Assembly: GCA_964472525.1 (NCBI GenBank)
Contig: CAYYLL010000002.1
Location: 124,001-188,000 of the forward strand
Length of the DNA: 64,000 bases
Source of the DNA: SZUA-37 sp964472525
GTDB lineage: Bacteria > Pseudomonadota > Gammaproteobacteria > UBA6429 > Thiohalophilaceae
Direction: 5' to 3'
The notes below the pieces were generated by a model. It was not told the origin of the DNA. It saw nothing but the letters and a program-made list of their open reading frames with translations, and ran no database searches. The position numbers and the translations under genes were made by a program. Each line of letters begins with the position of its first letter. The first letter of the stretch is position 1. Positions 26,098 through 35,133 of this stretch are shown here, piece by piece.

Positions 26098-28938
26098 ATG
26101 AACACCCCAAATGAGGAATTTCAATCCGAGTATGTTTCACCTCTCGGTTTGGATGTGACAACACTGGAAGACAGTTTTAACTTGTTAGCTCCTCGGGCAG
26201 AGGAGTTGGTTGAGAATTTTTACGCTGAATTATTTAAGCAATATCCAGCTGTTATTCCCATGTTTAAAAACACTAACCCAGCCGATCAGCAAAAAAAATT
26301 ACTTGCGGCACTAAAATTGGTAATTGCTAATTTAAGAAAGCCAGATGTTTTAGGTGATGCCCTAAAAGGGTTAGGAAGCAAACATCAGGGTTATGGTGCA
26401 GCCCCAGAACATTATCAGGCTGTCGCCGCCACACTTATCAGTGTAATGAAAACGATGGCAGGTGATGCGTGGACAACCCAGATTCAATTGGCATGGGAAC
26501 ATGCTTTAAATACAATTTCAGAAGTGATGCTCAGTGGTTATCAATCAGTAGAAATACAGAATACAGAGGACAAGACAATGGCTAAGAATAGTAGTGATAT
26601 AAATGGAGCTGCACAAAACAGCGAAGCGCAAAAATTACTGGTAGCAGATTATGCAGGACAGATTGAGGCAATATCAAAGGTTCAAGCCGTGATCTCGTTT
26701 AATATGGACGGGACTGTTATTGATGCGAATGATAACTTTCTAACAACGATGGGTTATCGTTTAGATGAGATTAAAGGTCAGCATCATAGTCTATTTGTGG
26801 AACCTGAATATAAAACGAGTATTGAATATACCCAGTTCTGGGAAAAGTTAAACAGAGGTGAATACGAATCTAAAGTATTTAGGCGTATTGGCAAGGGCGG
26901 CAAAGAAGTGTGGTTACGTGCTTCGTATAACCCCATTATGGATTTGAATGGCAAACCTTTTAAGGTAGTGAAATATGCCATGGATATAACTGAAGCACGT
27001 AAAAGAGAAGCAACAGGAGTTCGCCTGCAAGGCACTATAGACGGTGCAATGACTGCAATGATGATGGTTGATAGGGACTTTATTGTTACCTATGCAAACC
27101 AGTCAACCATTGACTTATTAACCAAAAACGAAGTAACTCTAGCGAGTGCTTTTCCTGGTTTTAAAGCAGCCAATTTACTTGGGAGTTGTATTGATATTTT
27201 CCATAAGAATCCGTCACATCAACGTAAGTTGCTAGATAACCCTGCGAATTTACCGTATCAAACGGATATTTCAGTGGGTGAATTACGGTTTGCATTAAAT
27301 GTAACGGCTATTATGAGTCCAGATGGAGACTACGTTGGCAGTGCACTTGAATGGTCTGATGTTACTGAAGAACGTACCAAAGAAATTGAGGTTGCACGAT
27401 TACAGTCCGCTGTGGACGGCGCCGATGCCAATTTAATGATTTGTGACACCGACTTAAATATTACCTATGCCAACCCTGCTGTCGTGGCGATGTTGGCAAA
27501 TCGTGAGAACGAATTACGCCAAATTTTTCCCGGTTTTACGGCAAATAATCTGGTGGGGCAAAATATTGATCAATTCCATCGGAATCCGGCTCATCAACGT
27601 TCGTTACTGGGGAACACGGCTAGCTTACCCGCCAACGCAGAAATAAAAGTGGCTAGTTTAGAGTTTAGTATCAATGCGACTGCGATTAGTGATCATCAGG
27701 GAAATTTAATGGGCAATATGGTGGAATGGCGTGATATTACCGAACAAAAAGATGCTGAACGTCAAATTCAAAGCTTAATTGACAATGCAGTACAAGGTCA
27801 GTTGGATGCACGTATTGATACTTCTGCATTAACCGGTTTTATGAAAACATTGGGCGAAGGTGTTAACGAATTAATGGAAGCCGTTGTGACGCCGACACGT
27901 GAAGTACAGCGTGTAATGGGTGGTTTGGCCGACGGTGATTTAACTCAGTCAATGGATGGTGAATTTTCAGGTGAATTTGCACAATTACGCGATGCGACTA
28001 ATTCATCCATTACAAACCTTTTAAACATGGTGAATGAAATCCGAAGTTCGGCAGACAGTATCCAGTCTTCATCCGGTGAAATAGCTCAGGGTAATGCTGA
28101 TTTAAGTCAGCGTACGGAAGAGCAGGCATCGAGTTTGGAAGAAACGGCATCGAGTATGGAAGAGATGACCTCAACAGTAAAACAAAATGCAGACAATGCT
28201 CGACAGGCTAATCAACTGGCATCGGCTGCAAGAGATCAGGCTGAAAAAGGTGGTGCCGTGGTAAGTACGGCAGTGAATGCGATGTCAGCAATTAATGACA
28301 GTAGCAAACAAATTGCCGATATCATTGGGGTAATTGATGAAATTGCTTTTCAGACTAATTTGTTAGCACTAAACGCTGCTGTTGAAGCGGCAAGAGCCGG
28401 TGAGCAAGGTCGGGGTTTTGCCGTAGTGGCCGGTGAGGTACGTAATCTTGCACAACGTTCTGCCGGTGCGGCAAAAGAAATTAAGGGCTTGATTAAAGAC
28501 AGTGTTGAAAAAGTCGAAGAAGGTTCGCGCTTAGTGGATGAGTCTGGCTCAACACTTGAAGAAATTGTGAATGCGGTTAAAAAAGTCAGTGATATTATTT
28601 CTGAAATATCCGCCGCCAGTGACGAGCAGTCAACCGGTATTGAAGAAGTGAATAAAGCAATTACCAGCATGGATGAAATGACGCAACAAAATGCGGCGTT
28701 GGTAGAGGAGGCCGCTGCTGCCGGTGAAGCGATGAATGATCAGGCCAAAGCCATGAACGAGTTAATGGACTTTTTTGAAGTGGGTGATGACAGCGTTCAG
28801 CAAGAGGTAGCCCAAGCCGCTCCTAGAACAGCATCGCCTGCAAGATCTAGACCTGCAGCACCCAGACCAACTGCGGTTAGTGCTGCCCCGCGGCGTCGTA
28901 AAGTAGCGGATGAATCAGATGAGTGGGAAGAGTTTTAA
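26098..28938 (+). CDS. Soluble globin-PAS-PAS-PAS methyl-accepting chemotaxis protein
   Basis: A 946-residue receptor without any membrane segment. Residues about 15-150 are a flavohaemoglobin-type globin with proximal His96 (in GSKHQGYG), B10 Tyr42 (ENFYAELF) and E7 Gln64. Three PAS domains follow, the last two being similar copies (FHKNPSHQR and FHRNPAHQR). A HAMP-like region and a long MCP signalling domain with the tip EIAFQTNLLALNAAVEAARAGEQ come next. The C terminus, EWEEF, fits the CheR/CheB tether pentapeptide (x-aromatic-x-x-aromatic). It probably senses oxygen or nitric oxide through haem in the cytoplasm. An internal AGAGGA seven bases before ATG 26578 could yield a globin-less form. 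cheR starts at the next base. Confidence 0.92.
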   Translation: MNTPNEEFQSEYVSPLGLDVTTLEDSFNLLAPRAEELVENFYAELFKQYPAVIPMFKNTNPADQQKKLLAALKLVIANLRKPDVLGDALKGLGSKHQGYGAAPEHYQAVAATLISVMKTMAGDAWTTQIQLAWEHALNTISEVMLSGYQSVEIQNTEDKTMAKNSSDINGAAQNSEAQKLLVADYAGQIEAISKVQAVISFNMDGTVIDANDNFLTTMGYRLDEIKGQHHSLFVEPEYKTSIEYTQFWEKLNRGEYESKVFRRIGKGGKEVWLRASYNPIMDLNGKPFKVVKYAMDITEARKREATGVRLQGTIDGAMTAMMMVDRDFIVTYANQSTIDLLTKNEVTLASAFPGFKAANLLGSCIDIFHKNPSHQRKLLDNPANLPYQTDISVGELRFALNVTAIMSPDGDYVGSALEWSDVTEERTKEIEVARLQSAVDGADANLMICDTDLNITYANPAVVAMLANRENELRQIFPGFTANNLVGQNIDQFHRNPAHQRSLLGNTASLPANAEIKVASLEFSINATAISDHQGNLMGNMVEWRDITEQKDAERQIQSLIDNAVQGQLDARIDTSALTGFMKTLGEGVNELMEAVVTPTREVQRVMGGLADGDLTQSMDGEFSGEFAQLRDATNSSITNLLNMVNEIRSSADSIQSSSGEIAQGNADLSQRTEEQASSLEETASSMEEMTSTVKQNADNARQANQLASAARDQAEKGGAVVSTAVNAMSAINDSSKQIADIIGVIDEIAFQTNLLALNAAVEAARAGEQGRGFAVVAGEVRNLAQRSAGAAKEIKGLIKDSVEKVEEGSRLVDESGSTLEEIVNAVKKVSDIISEISAASDEQSTGIEEVNKAITSMDEMTQQNAALVEEAAAAGEAMNDQAKAMNELMDFFEVGDDSVQQEVAQAAPRTASPARSRPAAPRPTAVSAAPRRRKVADESDEWEEF
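26565..26580 (+). promoter_or_regulatory. Internal ribosome binding site and start after the globin domain
   Basis: AGAGGA at 26565-26570, a 7-base spacer and in-frame ATG at 26578 (Met161), exactly at the globin/PAS boundary. This looks like the original start of a PAS-MCP gene to which a globin was fused. Confidence 0.45.
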
Positions 28939-29799
28939 GTGCAGACAGCCATAAAAAACACACCATTATTAAAGGATCGTGAGTATGAATTTTCGGCTAA
29001 AGACTTTAAATATATTAGTGATGTGATTGCTGATAGAACAGGGATTGTTTTATCGGATGCAAAACATGATATGGTCTATAGTCGATTAGCTCGACGTTTA
29101 CGTCAACTCAAGTTAACCGAATTTTCTCAATATCTTTCCTTAATAAAATCCGGTGATGAGCATGAGATCCTTGAATTCACCAATGCCATTACTACTAATT
29201 TAACTTCCTTTTTTCGTGAAAAACATCATTTCGAATATCTGCGTAACAAAGTTTTACCTGAATTAAAGAAAATAAAAACGGATCGACGTATTAGGGTTTG
29301 GTCGGCAGGTTGTTCATCCGGTGAAGAACCGTATTCCATTGCGATGACTATTCGTGATGTCTTTCCTCGGTTAGATGGTTGGGATATTAAAATATTAGCA
29401 ACCGATTTAGATACTAATATGGTTCAACGTGCTAGCGATGGTATTTATACCGAAGAACGCGTTGCTGGTCTGGATAAAGCACATTTAAAAAAATGGGTGA
29501 AGCGTGGCAAAGGTGACAACGAAGGTAAAATTCGTATGTCGCAAGAACTACGAGAAATGATTACCTTTAAACAGCTTAATTTAATGGATGAATGGCCAAT
29601 TAGTGGTCCGTTTGATTTTATGTTTTGTCGTAATGTGGTGATTTATTTTAATAAAGAAACACAACGTGAATTATTTGATCGTTATGCAAATTTAGTTGCA
29701 GAACAGGGGCATTTATTTATTGGTCATTCAGAATCACTTCATAAAGTCTGTCAGCGATTTGATTTAATAGGGCAAACCATTTATCAGAAGGCTAAATAA
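28939..29799 (+). CDS. cheR: Chemotaxis protein methyltransferase CheR
   Basis: A 286-residue enzyme that methylates receptor glutamates with S-adenosylmethionine. The N-terminal all-helical domain ends near residue 90. The catalytic domain has the SAM motif VWSAGCSSGEEPYSIAM and the LATDLD acidic loop, plus FMFCRNVVIYF near the C terminus. GTG start, immediately after the receptor stop, with GGAAGAG upstream. The receptor's C-terminal pentapeptide would be its docking site. Confidence 0.96.
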   Translation: MQTAIKNTPLLKDREYEFSAKDFKYISDVIADRTGIVLSDAKHDMVYSRLARRLRQLKLTEFSQYLSLIKSGDEHEILEFTNAITTNLTSFFREKHHFEYLRNKVLPELKKIKTDRRIRVWSAGCSSGEEPYSIAMTIRDVFPRLDGWDIKILATDLDTNMVQRASDGIYTEERVAGLDKAHLKKWVKRGKGDNEGKIRMSQELREMITFKQLNLMDEWPISGPFDFMFCRNVVIYFNKETQRELFDRYANLVAEQGHLFIGHSESLHKVCQRFDLIGQTIYQKAK

Positions 29800-29804
29800 T
29801 ACCC

Positions 29805-30452
29805 ATGATTGGGCTGTTAAAAAAACAACGTGAAACAAGAAGCCGCTGTTTGCCCGGCTTTGAACATATTAATCGTTATTGGGACAGAGTACATGAAGTG
29901 GATGCGGCCAAAATTCTCCCTGGTGAATTTTATGTTACAAGAGAACATGAACTGGTTTCAACGGTATTAGGTTCCTGTGTGTCAGCCTGTATTCGTGACA
30001 CGAAATTGGGTGTTGGTGGGATGAATCATTTTATGTTACCCGTAGAGAAAGGAGCGGGTAACCTAGAGACCAACAGTGAATCAGCACGCTATGGTAACCA
30101 TGCAATGGAAATGTTAATCAACGCTATTTTAAAGGCCGGTGGTCTAAAGAAAAACCTGGAAGTTAAGTTATTTGGTGGTGGGCGAGTACTTGCTTCCATG
30201 TCTAAAATTGATGTAGGCCAACAGAATATCAGTTTTATTCGACACTATGTTGAGCTAGAGAAATTAATGGTTGCAAGCGAAGATTTGGGTGATATTCATC
30301 CTCGTAAGGTATTGTACTTTCCTCAAACCGGACGTGTGTTAATGAAGAAATTGCGTGTCGTACATAACGACACATTAGAAAAACGTGAAAAAAGTTATCA
30401 GGAACAACTGCGTCAGGAACGCATTGATGCCAATGATATTGAATTATTTTAA
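29805..30452 (+). CDS. cheD: Chemoreceptor glutamine deamidase CheD
   Basis: A 215-residue CheD. The catalytic cysteine is in STVLGSCVSACIRD, the histidine in GGMNHFMLP and the glycine-rich FGGGRVL follows. CheD deamidates receptor glutamines, making methylation sites for CheR, and in some species binds CheC. No cheC lies nearby. The C-terminal 40 residues after the core are charged and helical. It is 5 bases after cheR, with a weak ribosome binding site that suggests coupling. Confidence 0.95.
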   Translation: MIGLLKKQRETRSRCLPGFEHINRYWDRVHEVDAAKILPGEFYVTREHELVSTVLGSCVSACIRDTKLGVGGMNHFMLPVEKGAGNLETNSESARYGNHAMEMLINAILKAGGLKKNLEVKLFGGGRVLASMSKIDVGQQNISFIRHYVELEKLMVASEDLGDIHPRKVLYFPQTGRVLMKKLRVVHNDTLEKREKSYQEQLRQERIDANDIELF

Positions 30453-30473
30453 GAGTAACGGACTAATTGATAT

Positions 30474-31547
30474 ATGAGTAAAATAAAAATATTGATTGTT
30501 GATGATTCTGCCCTTGTCAGAAAAATATTGACTGAAATATTAAGTTCCGATAAAGATATTGAGGTTGTGGGGACTGCCCCTGACCCCTTTATTGCACGCG
30601 ATAAAATAAAACAACTTAAGCCTGATGTGATTACTCTGGACGTTGAAATGCCTAAAATGGATGGCGTCACTTTTTTGCGTAATTTAATGCGCTTGCATCC
30701 ATTGCCTGTAGTGATGATTTCATCATTAACCGAACAAGGTGCGGACATTACCTTTGATGCACTTGAAGCCGGTGCTATTGATTTTGTGGCTAAGCCAAAA
30801 ATTGATGTAAAAGATGGTCTACAAGAATATACCGAAGAAATTATTGAAAAAGTGAAAGCGGCGGTCAAGGCCAAAGTAGGCATAGTGTCAACGACCAACG
30901 CAACGGCAAAACCCGTTGAGAAGAAACTATCGGCTGATAGTGTTATACAAAAACAAATAGCAAAAAAACGTTTTAAAACAACCGACCAAATTATTGCTCT
31001 TGGTGCCTCAACCGGTGGTACCGAAGCCATTAAAGAAGTGCTTATGCAAATGCCGGCTGATTCGCCGGGAATGGTGATTAGTCAGCACATCCCGGAAGCC
31101 TTTAGTGCGCCTTTTGCAGAAAGGATGAACGGGGCGTCGGCAATGACGGTGTGCGAGGCAAAAGATGGCCAGCAAATTTTGCCGGGATATGTTTATATTG
31201 CACCGGGCAGCCATCATTTACTGGTTGAACGCAACGGTGCACAATATATCTGTCGTTTAAATGACGGTGAACGAGTTAATCGTCATAAACCCAGCGTGGA
31301 TGTGATGTTTCGCTCGGTGGCTCAAAATGTTGGCCCGAATGCTATTGGTGTGATACTCACCGGCATGGGGGATGACGGTGCCCGAGGCTTACTAGAAATG
31401 AAAGAAACCGGGGCTAAAACCATGGTGCAAGACGAAAAAACCAGTGTTGTGTGGGGAATGCCGGGCTCGGCTGCAAAGTTAGGGGCAGCGGATAAAGAAT
31501 ATCCTTTAAACCAAATTGCGACCAATATTATGAAACTGGTAGATTAA
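30474..31547 (+). CDS. cheB: Chemotaxis protein-glutamate methylesterase CheB
   Basis: A 357-residue CheB. The receiver domain has VDDSALVRK and phosphoacceptor Asp in ITLDVEMPKMDG. After a linker, the esterase domain carries the catalytic serine in ALGASTGGTEAI, the histidine in SQHIPEAFSAPFAERM and the aspartate in GMGDDGARG. It removes methyl groups from receptors and closes the adaptation set cheR-cheD-cheB. Confidence 0.97.
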   Translation: MSKIKILIVDDSALVRKILTEILSSDKDIEVVGTAPDPFIARDKIKQLKPDVITLDVEMPKMDGVTFLRNLMRLHPLPVVMISSLTEQGADITFDALEAGAIDFVAKPKIDVKDGLQEYTEEIIEKVKAAVKAKVGIVSTTNATAKPVEKKLSADSVIQKQIAKKRFKTTDQIIALGASTGGTEAIKEVLMQMPADSPGMVISQHIPEAFSAPFAERMNGASAMTVCEAKDGQQILPGYVYIAPGSHHLLVERNGAQYICRLNDGERVNRHKPSVDVMFRSVAQNVGPNAIGVILTGMGDDGARGLLEMKETGAKTMVQDEKTSVVWGMPGSAAKLGAADKEYPLNQIATNIMKLVD

Positions 31548-31569
31548 TCCCTCTACTTCTTATCAAAAA

Positions 31570-31585
31570 CGGTATAGATTTTGCT
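31570..31585 (+). promoter_or_regulatory. Candidate sigma54 promoter of fliA
   Basis: CGGTAT-N5-TTTGC, with GG at 31571-31572 and GC at 31583-31584. The -12 half is good, the -24 half is weak (GGTAT), and the spacing is correct. It lies about 90 bp upstream of fliA, whose expression needs sigma54 in related hierarchies. Confidence 0.45.
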
Positions 31586-31674
31586 TTGTATTTATTGAAA
31601 TGATGCGTTTGTACGCAAAGGTATTATTTTAAAATTTAACCGCAACAGCAATTGTTGTTCAATTCAATGCAGGT

Positions 31675-32418
31675 ATGAAGAGAAGAGCACAAGGCATGCA
31701 GCCTATAAAAATACAAGAGCAAGCAAAAGCACAAAGTTTAGTAGAAGAATATTCAGATCTGGTTCGGCGTATTGCTTATCACCTTATTACCCGACTTCCC
31801 GCAAGTGTGATTGCCGACGATTTAATTCAGTCTGGTTTGTTAGGATTACTGGATGCTGCCGAACATTATGATGTGACACAAGGTGCTTCGTTCCAGACTT
31901 ATGCCTCTATTCGTATTCGTGGAGCGATGCTTGATGAGTTACGAAGAAATGACTGGGCACCTAAATCTGTGCATAAAAAAGCTCGAGATGTGATGGCGGC
32001 TATTCAAAAAATTGAAAATAAAACTGGGCGTGATGCGCGTAATAGTGAAGTGGCAAAAGAGATGGACTTAACACTTGCCGAATACCACCAAATTTTACAG
32101 GAAACTAATAGTTGTCGTATTCTGAATTTTGTAGATTTAGGGGTGGATGACGATTGTGCAACCAGTCATGCATCTAAAACAACAACTCCTTTGGATGGCA
32201 TTCAGTCACAGGAGTTTAAAGCACAACTGGTCGATGCCATTCGCCATTTACCCGACCGAGAGGCATTGGTTATTAGCTTGTATTATGATGAAGAAATGAA
32301 TCTGAGAGAAATTGGTTGTGTACTGGGTGTGAGTGAGTCGCGGGTGAGTCAGTTGCTCAGTCAGGCTCATTTACGAATGCGACTATTTTTAACCCAACCC
32401 GAAGAAGAGGTGGTTTAA
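31675..32418 (+). CDS. fliA: Flagellar sigma factor FliA (sigma28)
   Basis: A 240-247-residue sigma factor. Region 2 is visible in VRRIAYHLITRLPASV and DDLIQSGLLGLLDAA, then FQTYASIRIRGAMLDELR, which is typical of FliA. Region 3 (KKARDVMAAIQKIE) and region 4 (LREIGCVLGVSESRVSQLLSQAH) follow. ATG 31675 gives 247 residues; ATG 31696 would give 240, and neither has an ideal ribosome binding site. It directs the late promoters seen before cheY, the receptor and the 35134 gene. Placement after cheB rather than after flhF-fleN is less common. Confidence 0.95.
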   Translation: MKRRAQGMQPIKIQEQAKAQSLVEEYSDLVRRIAYHLITRLPASVIADDLIQSGLLGLLDAAEHYDVTQGASFQTYASIRIRGAMLDELRRNDWAPKSVHKKARDVMAAIQKIENKTGRDARNSEVAKEMDLTLAEYHQILQETNSCRILNFVDLGVDDDCATSHASKTTTPLDGIQSQEFKAQLVDAIRHLPDREALVISLYYDEEMNLREIGCVLGVSESRVSQLLSQAHLRMRLFLTQPEEEVV

Positions 32419-32713
32419 TTTTCTTCATCCCCTAGATTTCAGTCGTTTAAGGTTTTAATTTAAGATTTAATCGGCTCTAAATGCCTAGCTATATCACTAT
32501 ATTCAAATAGACTGTTAAAGTGACCCACTCGACAAAAAGCAGTTTTTTTAACTGAAAACAATATTTAACTGTCTATACTATTATATACATTCCTTAACGC
32601 ATACTTTGTAATCGGTCTGTGACCCATTCGCTAGTGCTTATATCATAATGCGGCTATCGTTTATGATCTAAGGGGAATAACAATAATAATCAGACCAAAT
32701 TAGGAGTTGGACT

Positions 32714-34129
32714 ATGTCACTTTTGGACTCACTTGGATTAAATCCTGCTGTTGCCATTTTACTGGTAGCCGTTGTTGCCATTGTAGTGCTTTATATTTCA
32801 CGTCGCCCTGCACATCGAGCCATTATTTCGCTGAGTCGTGTGATACATAATGCGATGCGTTTAAGTGCGCAGTCGGTGATGAGTGTTGAGTCACGTCTGG
32901 CAAATCGTAATAGAGAAGTTTTGTTAGCCGCTGGTCGTGAAGCCGAAGAACGTATGATTGAACGGGAGTTTGAACGTATTGATGCCACTGTGCGGCGTGA
33001 TTTATCCGAATACCCGGCTATGCACCGTTTGCTAAACGAAGAAATAACCGCGATAGAAGATGATTATCAGGCTAGTATTGAAGTGCCACCGGAGCCACCG
33101 GGTTGGATAAAAGCCGTTGAAGCGGTCGCAAAAATCCCATCTAAAGGTGACCCGATGGTGGGGAATATTTTAGAAGACATTCATCATTCACTCATTAAAG
33201 CCAATACGGGCGCTATCGAAGAATATCGTAAAGCCAGTCATAAACGTCATGATCGTTTACGTACGATGATGCCACACTGGCGTAAAGTTTTAACGGTGCT
33301 ACACAATGTGGACAAAAATATAACTAGTATTTTATCGCGCTCACAAACCATTGATCGTCATATGGGTGAGTATGAAAGCATGGTTAAAGGCACTGATCAG
33401 GCCGTGCGTATGTTGTCATCATCGTCGCTGCAACATTTTTTTACTTCACTGGCCGTTATGCTAATTGCAGCAGGCATTGGCATGGTTAACTTTCAGTTAA
33501 TCGCACGCCCAATGTCGGAAATGGTGGGCGGTACTACCAGCTTATTTATGGGGTTTCAGCTTAATCAGATTGCGGCAATGATTATGATTTTGGTGGAAAT
33601 GACATTAGGCATTTTCCTGATGGAATCGTTACGTATTACCAAACTGTTTCCTATTGTGGGAGCGTTAAATGATAAATTACGTATTCGTATTGCCTGGTTT
33701 CTGTTTATTATGCTGTTAGCGTTAGCCACTATTGAAGCAGGCTTGGGTTTTACCCGCGAAATATTAATGGAGGCCGATCAGGCAACTGGGGCATTGCTAC
33801 GTGGTGATGAAGGTGCTGCAGTTACGTTGGAAAGCTCCGTGTCCTGGATCACAACGGGCTCACAAATGGCATTGGGTTTTATTTTACCTTTTGTTTTAAT
33901 GTTTGTGGCTATTCCGTTTGAAACGTTTGTACAATCGTTTCGAACTGTATTAGGTATTGTGACGGTTGGTTTTTTACGTGCATTTGCGTGGTTGTTACGC
34001 TTTATTGGGACAATCTTTAAATTTCTTGGACAGTCCTTATTGCATATTTATGATTTAATTATATTTATACCGTTGTTTATTGAGCACAAAATAAAATCGG
34101 CTTCATCAGATGATTCGTTAGCTGAATAA
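32714..34129 (+). CDS. Unrecognised polytopic membrane protein, partner of a VWA lipoprotein
   Basis: A 471-residue protein with no family I can name. One N-terminal membrane helix (residues about 12-29) is followed by a charged, helical soluble region of about 210 residues containing EREFERIDATVRR and a PPEPPGW stretch. Four or more helices then follow between about 240 and 450 (for example LAVMLIAAGIGMV, AAMIMILVEMTLGIF and WFLFIMLLALATIE). TAGGAG precedes the ATG. A 295-bp gap separates it from fliA. The next gene, 41 bases downstream, is a VWA lipoprotein and probably its partner. A motility link rests on position only. Confidence 0.75.
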   Translation: MSLLDSLGLNPAVAILLVAVVAIVVLYISRRPAHRAIISLSRVIHNAMRLSAQSVMSVESRLANRNREVLLAAGREAEERMIEREFERIDATVRRDLSEYPAMHRLLNEEITAIEDDYQASIEVPPEPPGWIKAVEAVAKIPSKGDPMVGNILEDIHHSLIKANTGAIEEYRKASHKRHDRLRTMMPHWRKVLTVLHNVDKNITSILSRSQTIDRHMGEYESMVKGTDQAVRMLSSSSLQHFFTSLAVMLIAAGIGMVNFQLIARPMSEMVGGTTSLFMGFQLNQIAAMIMILVEMTLGIFLMESLRITKLFPIVGALNDKLRIRIAWFLFIMLLALATIEAGLGFTREILMEADQATGALLRGDEGAAVTLESSVSWITTGSQMALGFILPFVLMFVAIPFETFVQSFRTVLGIVTVGFLRAFAWLLRFIGTIFKFLGQSLLHIYDLIIFIPLFIEHKIKSASSDDSLAE

Positions 34130-34170
34130 AGGCTTCATTAAGTATAAAAACTAAAAACAGGAACAAAAAA

Positions 34171-34824
34171 ATGAAAATGATAAAATCCTTCTTATTAGCA
34201 TTGAGTGTGCTAGCGTTATTTGCTTGTTCAAACGAACAAGCAACACCAACAACACAGGGTGTCTATATGCTACTAGATACATCGGGTACCTATACAAAAG
34301 AACTTAAGCAAGCTCAACGAGTAATCAGTTATGTTTTATTAAAATTAAAACCGGGCGATTCTTTTGCAGTTGCAAGGGTGGATACGGGTAGTTTTAGTGA
34401 AAAAGATATTATTGCAAAGGTCACTTTTGAAGATCGCCCGAGTCGGATGAATCAACAAAAACGTGCCTTTTTGGAAAAAATTGATAAATTTGTAAAAAGC
34501 GTTAAAGGCAGTGCCTATACAGATATTACCGGTGGCATCTTACAAGGTATTGAATTTTTAAATGAACGTAATCCGGGCAAAAAAACAATCCTAATTTTCT
34601 CCGATCTCAAAGAAGAACTGCGTAAAGGCTACAAACGTGATATTGATTTCCAAATGCCGGGGTTTCAGGTCGTTGCACTTAATGTAACCAAATTACGCAG
34701 CGACAATATCGATCCGAAAGAGTACCTCGATCGCCTGGAAAACTGGCGTCTTCGAATTGAATCTGGCGGTGGAAAATGGAAAGTTATCAATGACTTAGAA
34801 CGTTTGGAGTCGCTCTTTAATTAG
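34171..34824 (+). CDS. VWA-domain lipoprotein
   Basis: A 217-residue protein with a signal peptide ending in a lipobox (LFAC, Cys19), so it should be membrane-anchored outside the cytoplasm. The mature part has the layout of a von Willebrand A domain: MIDAS-like DTSGT near residue 38, a threonine in YTDITGGIL and an aspartate in IFSDLKEEL. Such domains bind protein partners through a metal ion. It is the second gene of a pair with the membrane protein upstream and is followed by a strong terminator. Confidence 0.8.
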   Translation: MKMIKSFLLALSVLALFACSNEQATPTTQGVYMLLDTSGTYTKELKQAQRVISYVLLKLKPGDSFAVARVDTGSFSEKDIIAKVTFEDRPSRMNQQKRAFLEKIDKFVKSVKGSAYTDITGGILQGIEFLNERNPGKKTILIFSDLKEELRKGYKRDIDFQMPGFQVVALNVTKLRSDNIDPKEYLDRLENWRLRIESGGGKWKVINDLERLESLFN

Positions 34825-34931
34825 TGATATATCGCTAAGTACATTGAACTTTTCAAGCTACCGTAAAGGTCTTTAATCCTTTTGTAATCTTGTAACACAT
34901 TCTCTTAATTTTTTTCGTGTAATTAAAAACC

Positions 34932-34957
34932 CCCCATCGCAGATACGATGGGGTTTT
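34932..34957 (+). terminator. Rho-independent terminator after the VWA lipoprotein gene
   Basis: An 8-bp perfect stem CCCCATCG/CGATGGGG with a 6-base loop, followed by TTTTGTTT and preceded by an A run. It ends the 32714-34824 unit about 108 bp after the stop codon. Confidence 0.9.
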
Positions 34958-35045
34958 GTTTAAGCCATTGATTTATAACAATAATAATTCTTTTCTATTG
35001 ATATCGAGTGATACTTTACTTTATGGGTTGTTTACAACATGATTG

Positions 35046-35072
35046 TAAAGCTATTTAGGTTTTGGCCGATAG
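35046..35072 (+). promoter_or_regulatory. Candidate FliA (sigma28) promoter before the YqiB-like gene
   Basis: TAAAGCTA, 11 bases, GCCGATAG: 6/8 and 7/8 to consensus with exact spacing, 61 bp before the ATG at 35134. Position and spacing match the two FliA promoters of the chemotaxis genes. The rest of this 309-bp gap holds the terminator and no other clear signal. Confidence 0.6.
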
Positions 35073-35133
35073 TACTATGAAGTTGCAGAGTTTTAGCTGC
35101 TATTTAAAATAGATTGAAAGGATTTGAATTAGG

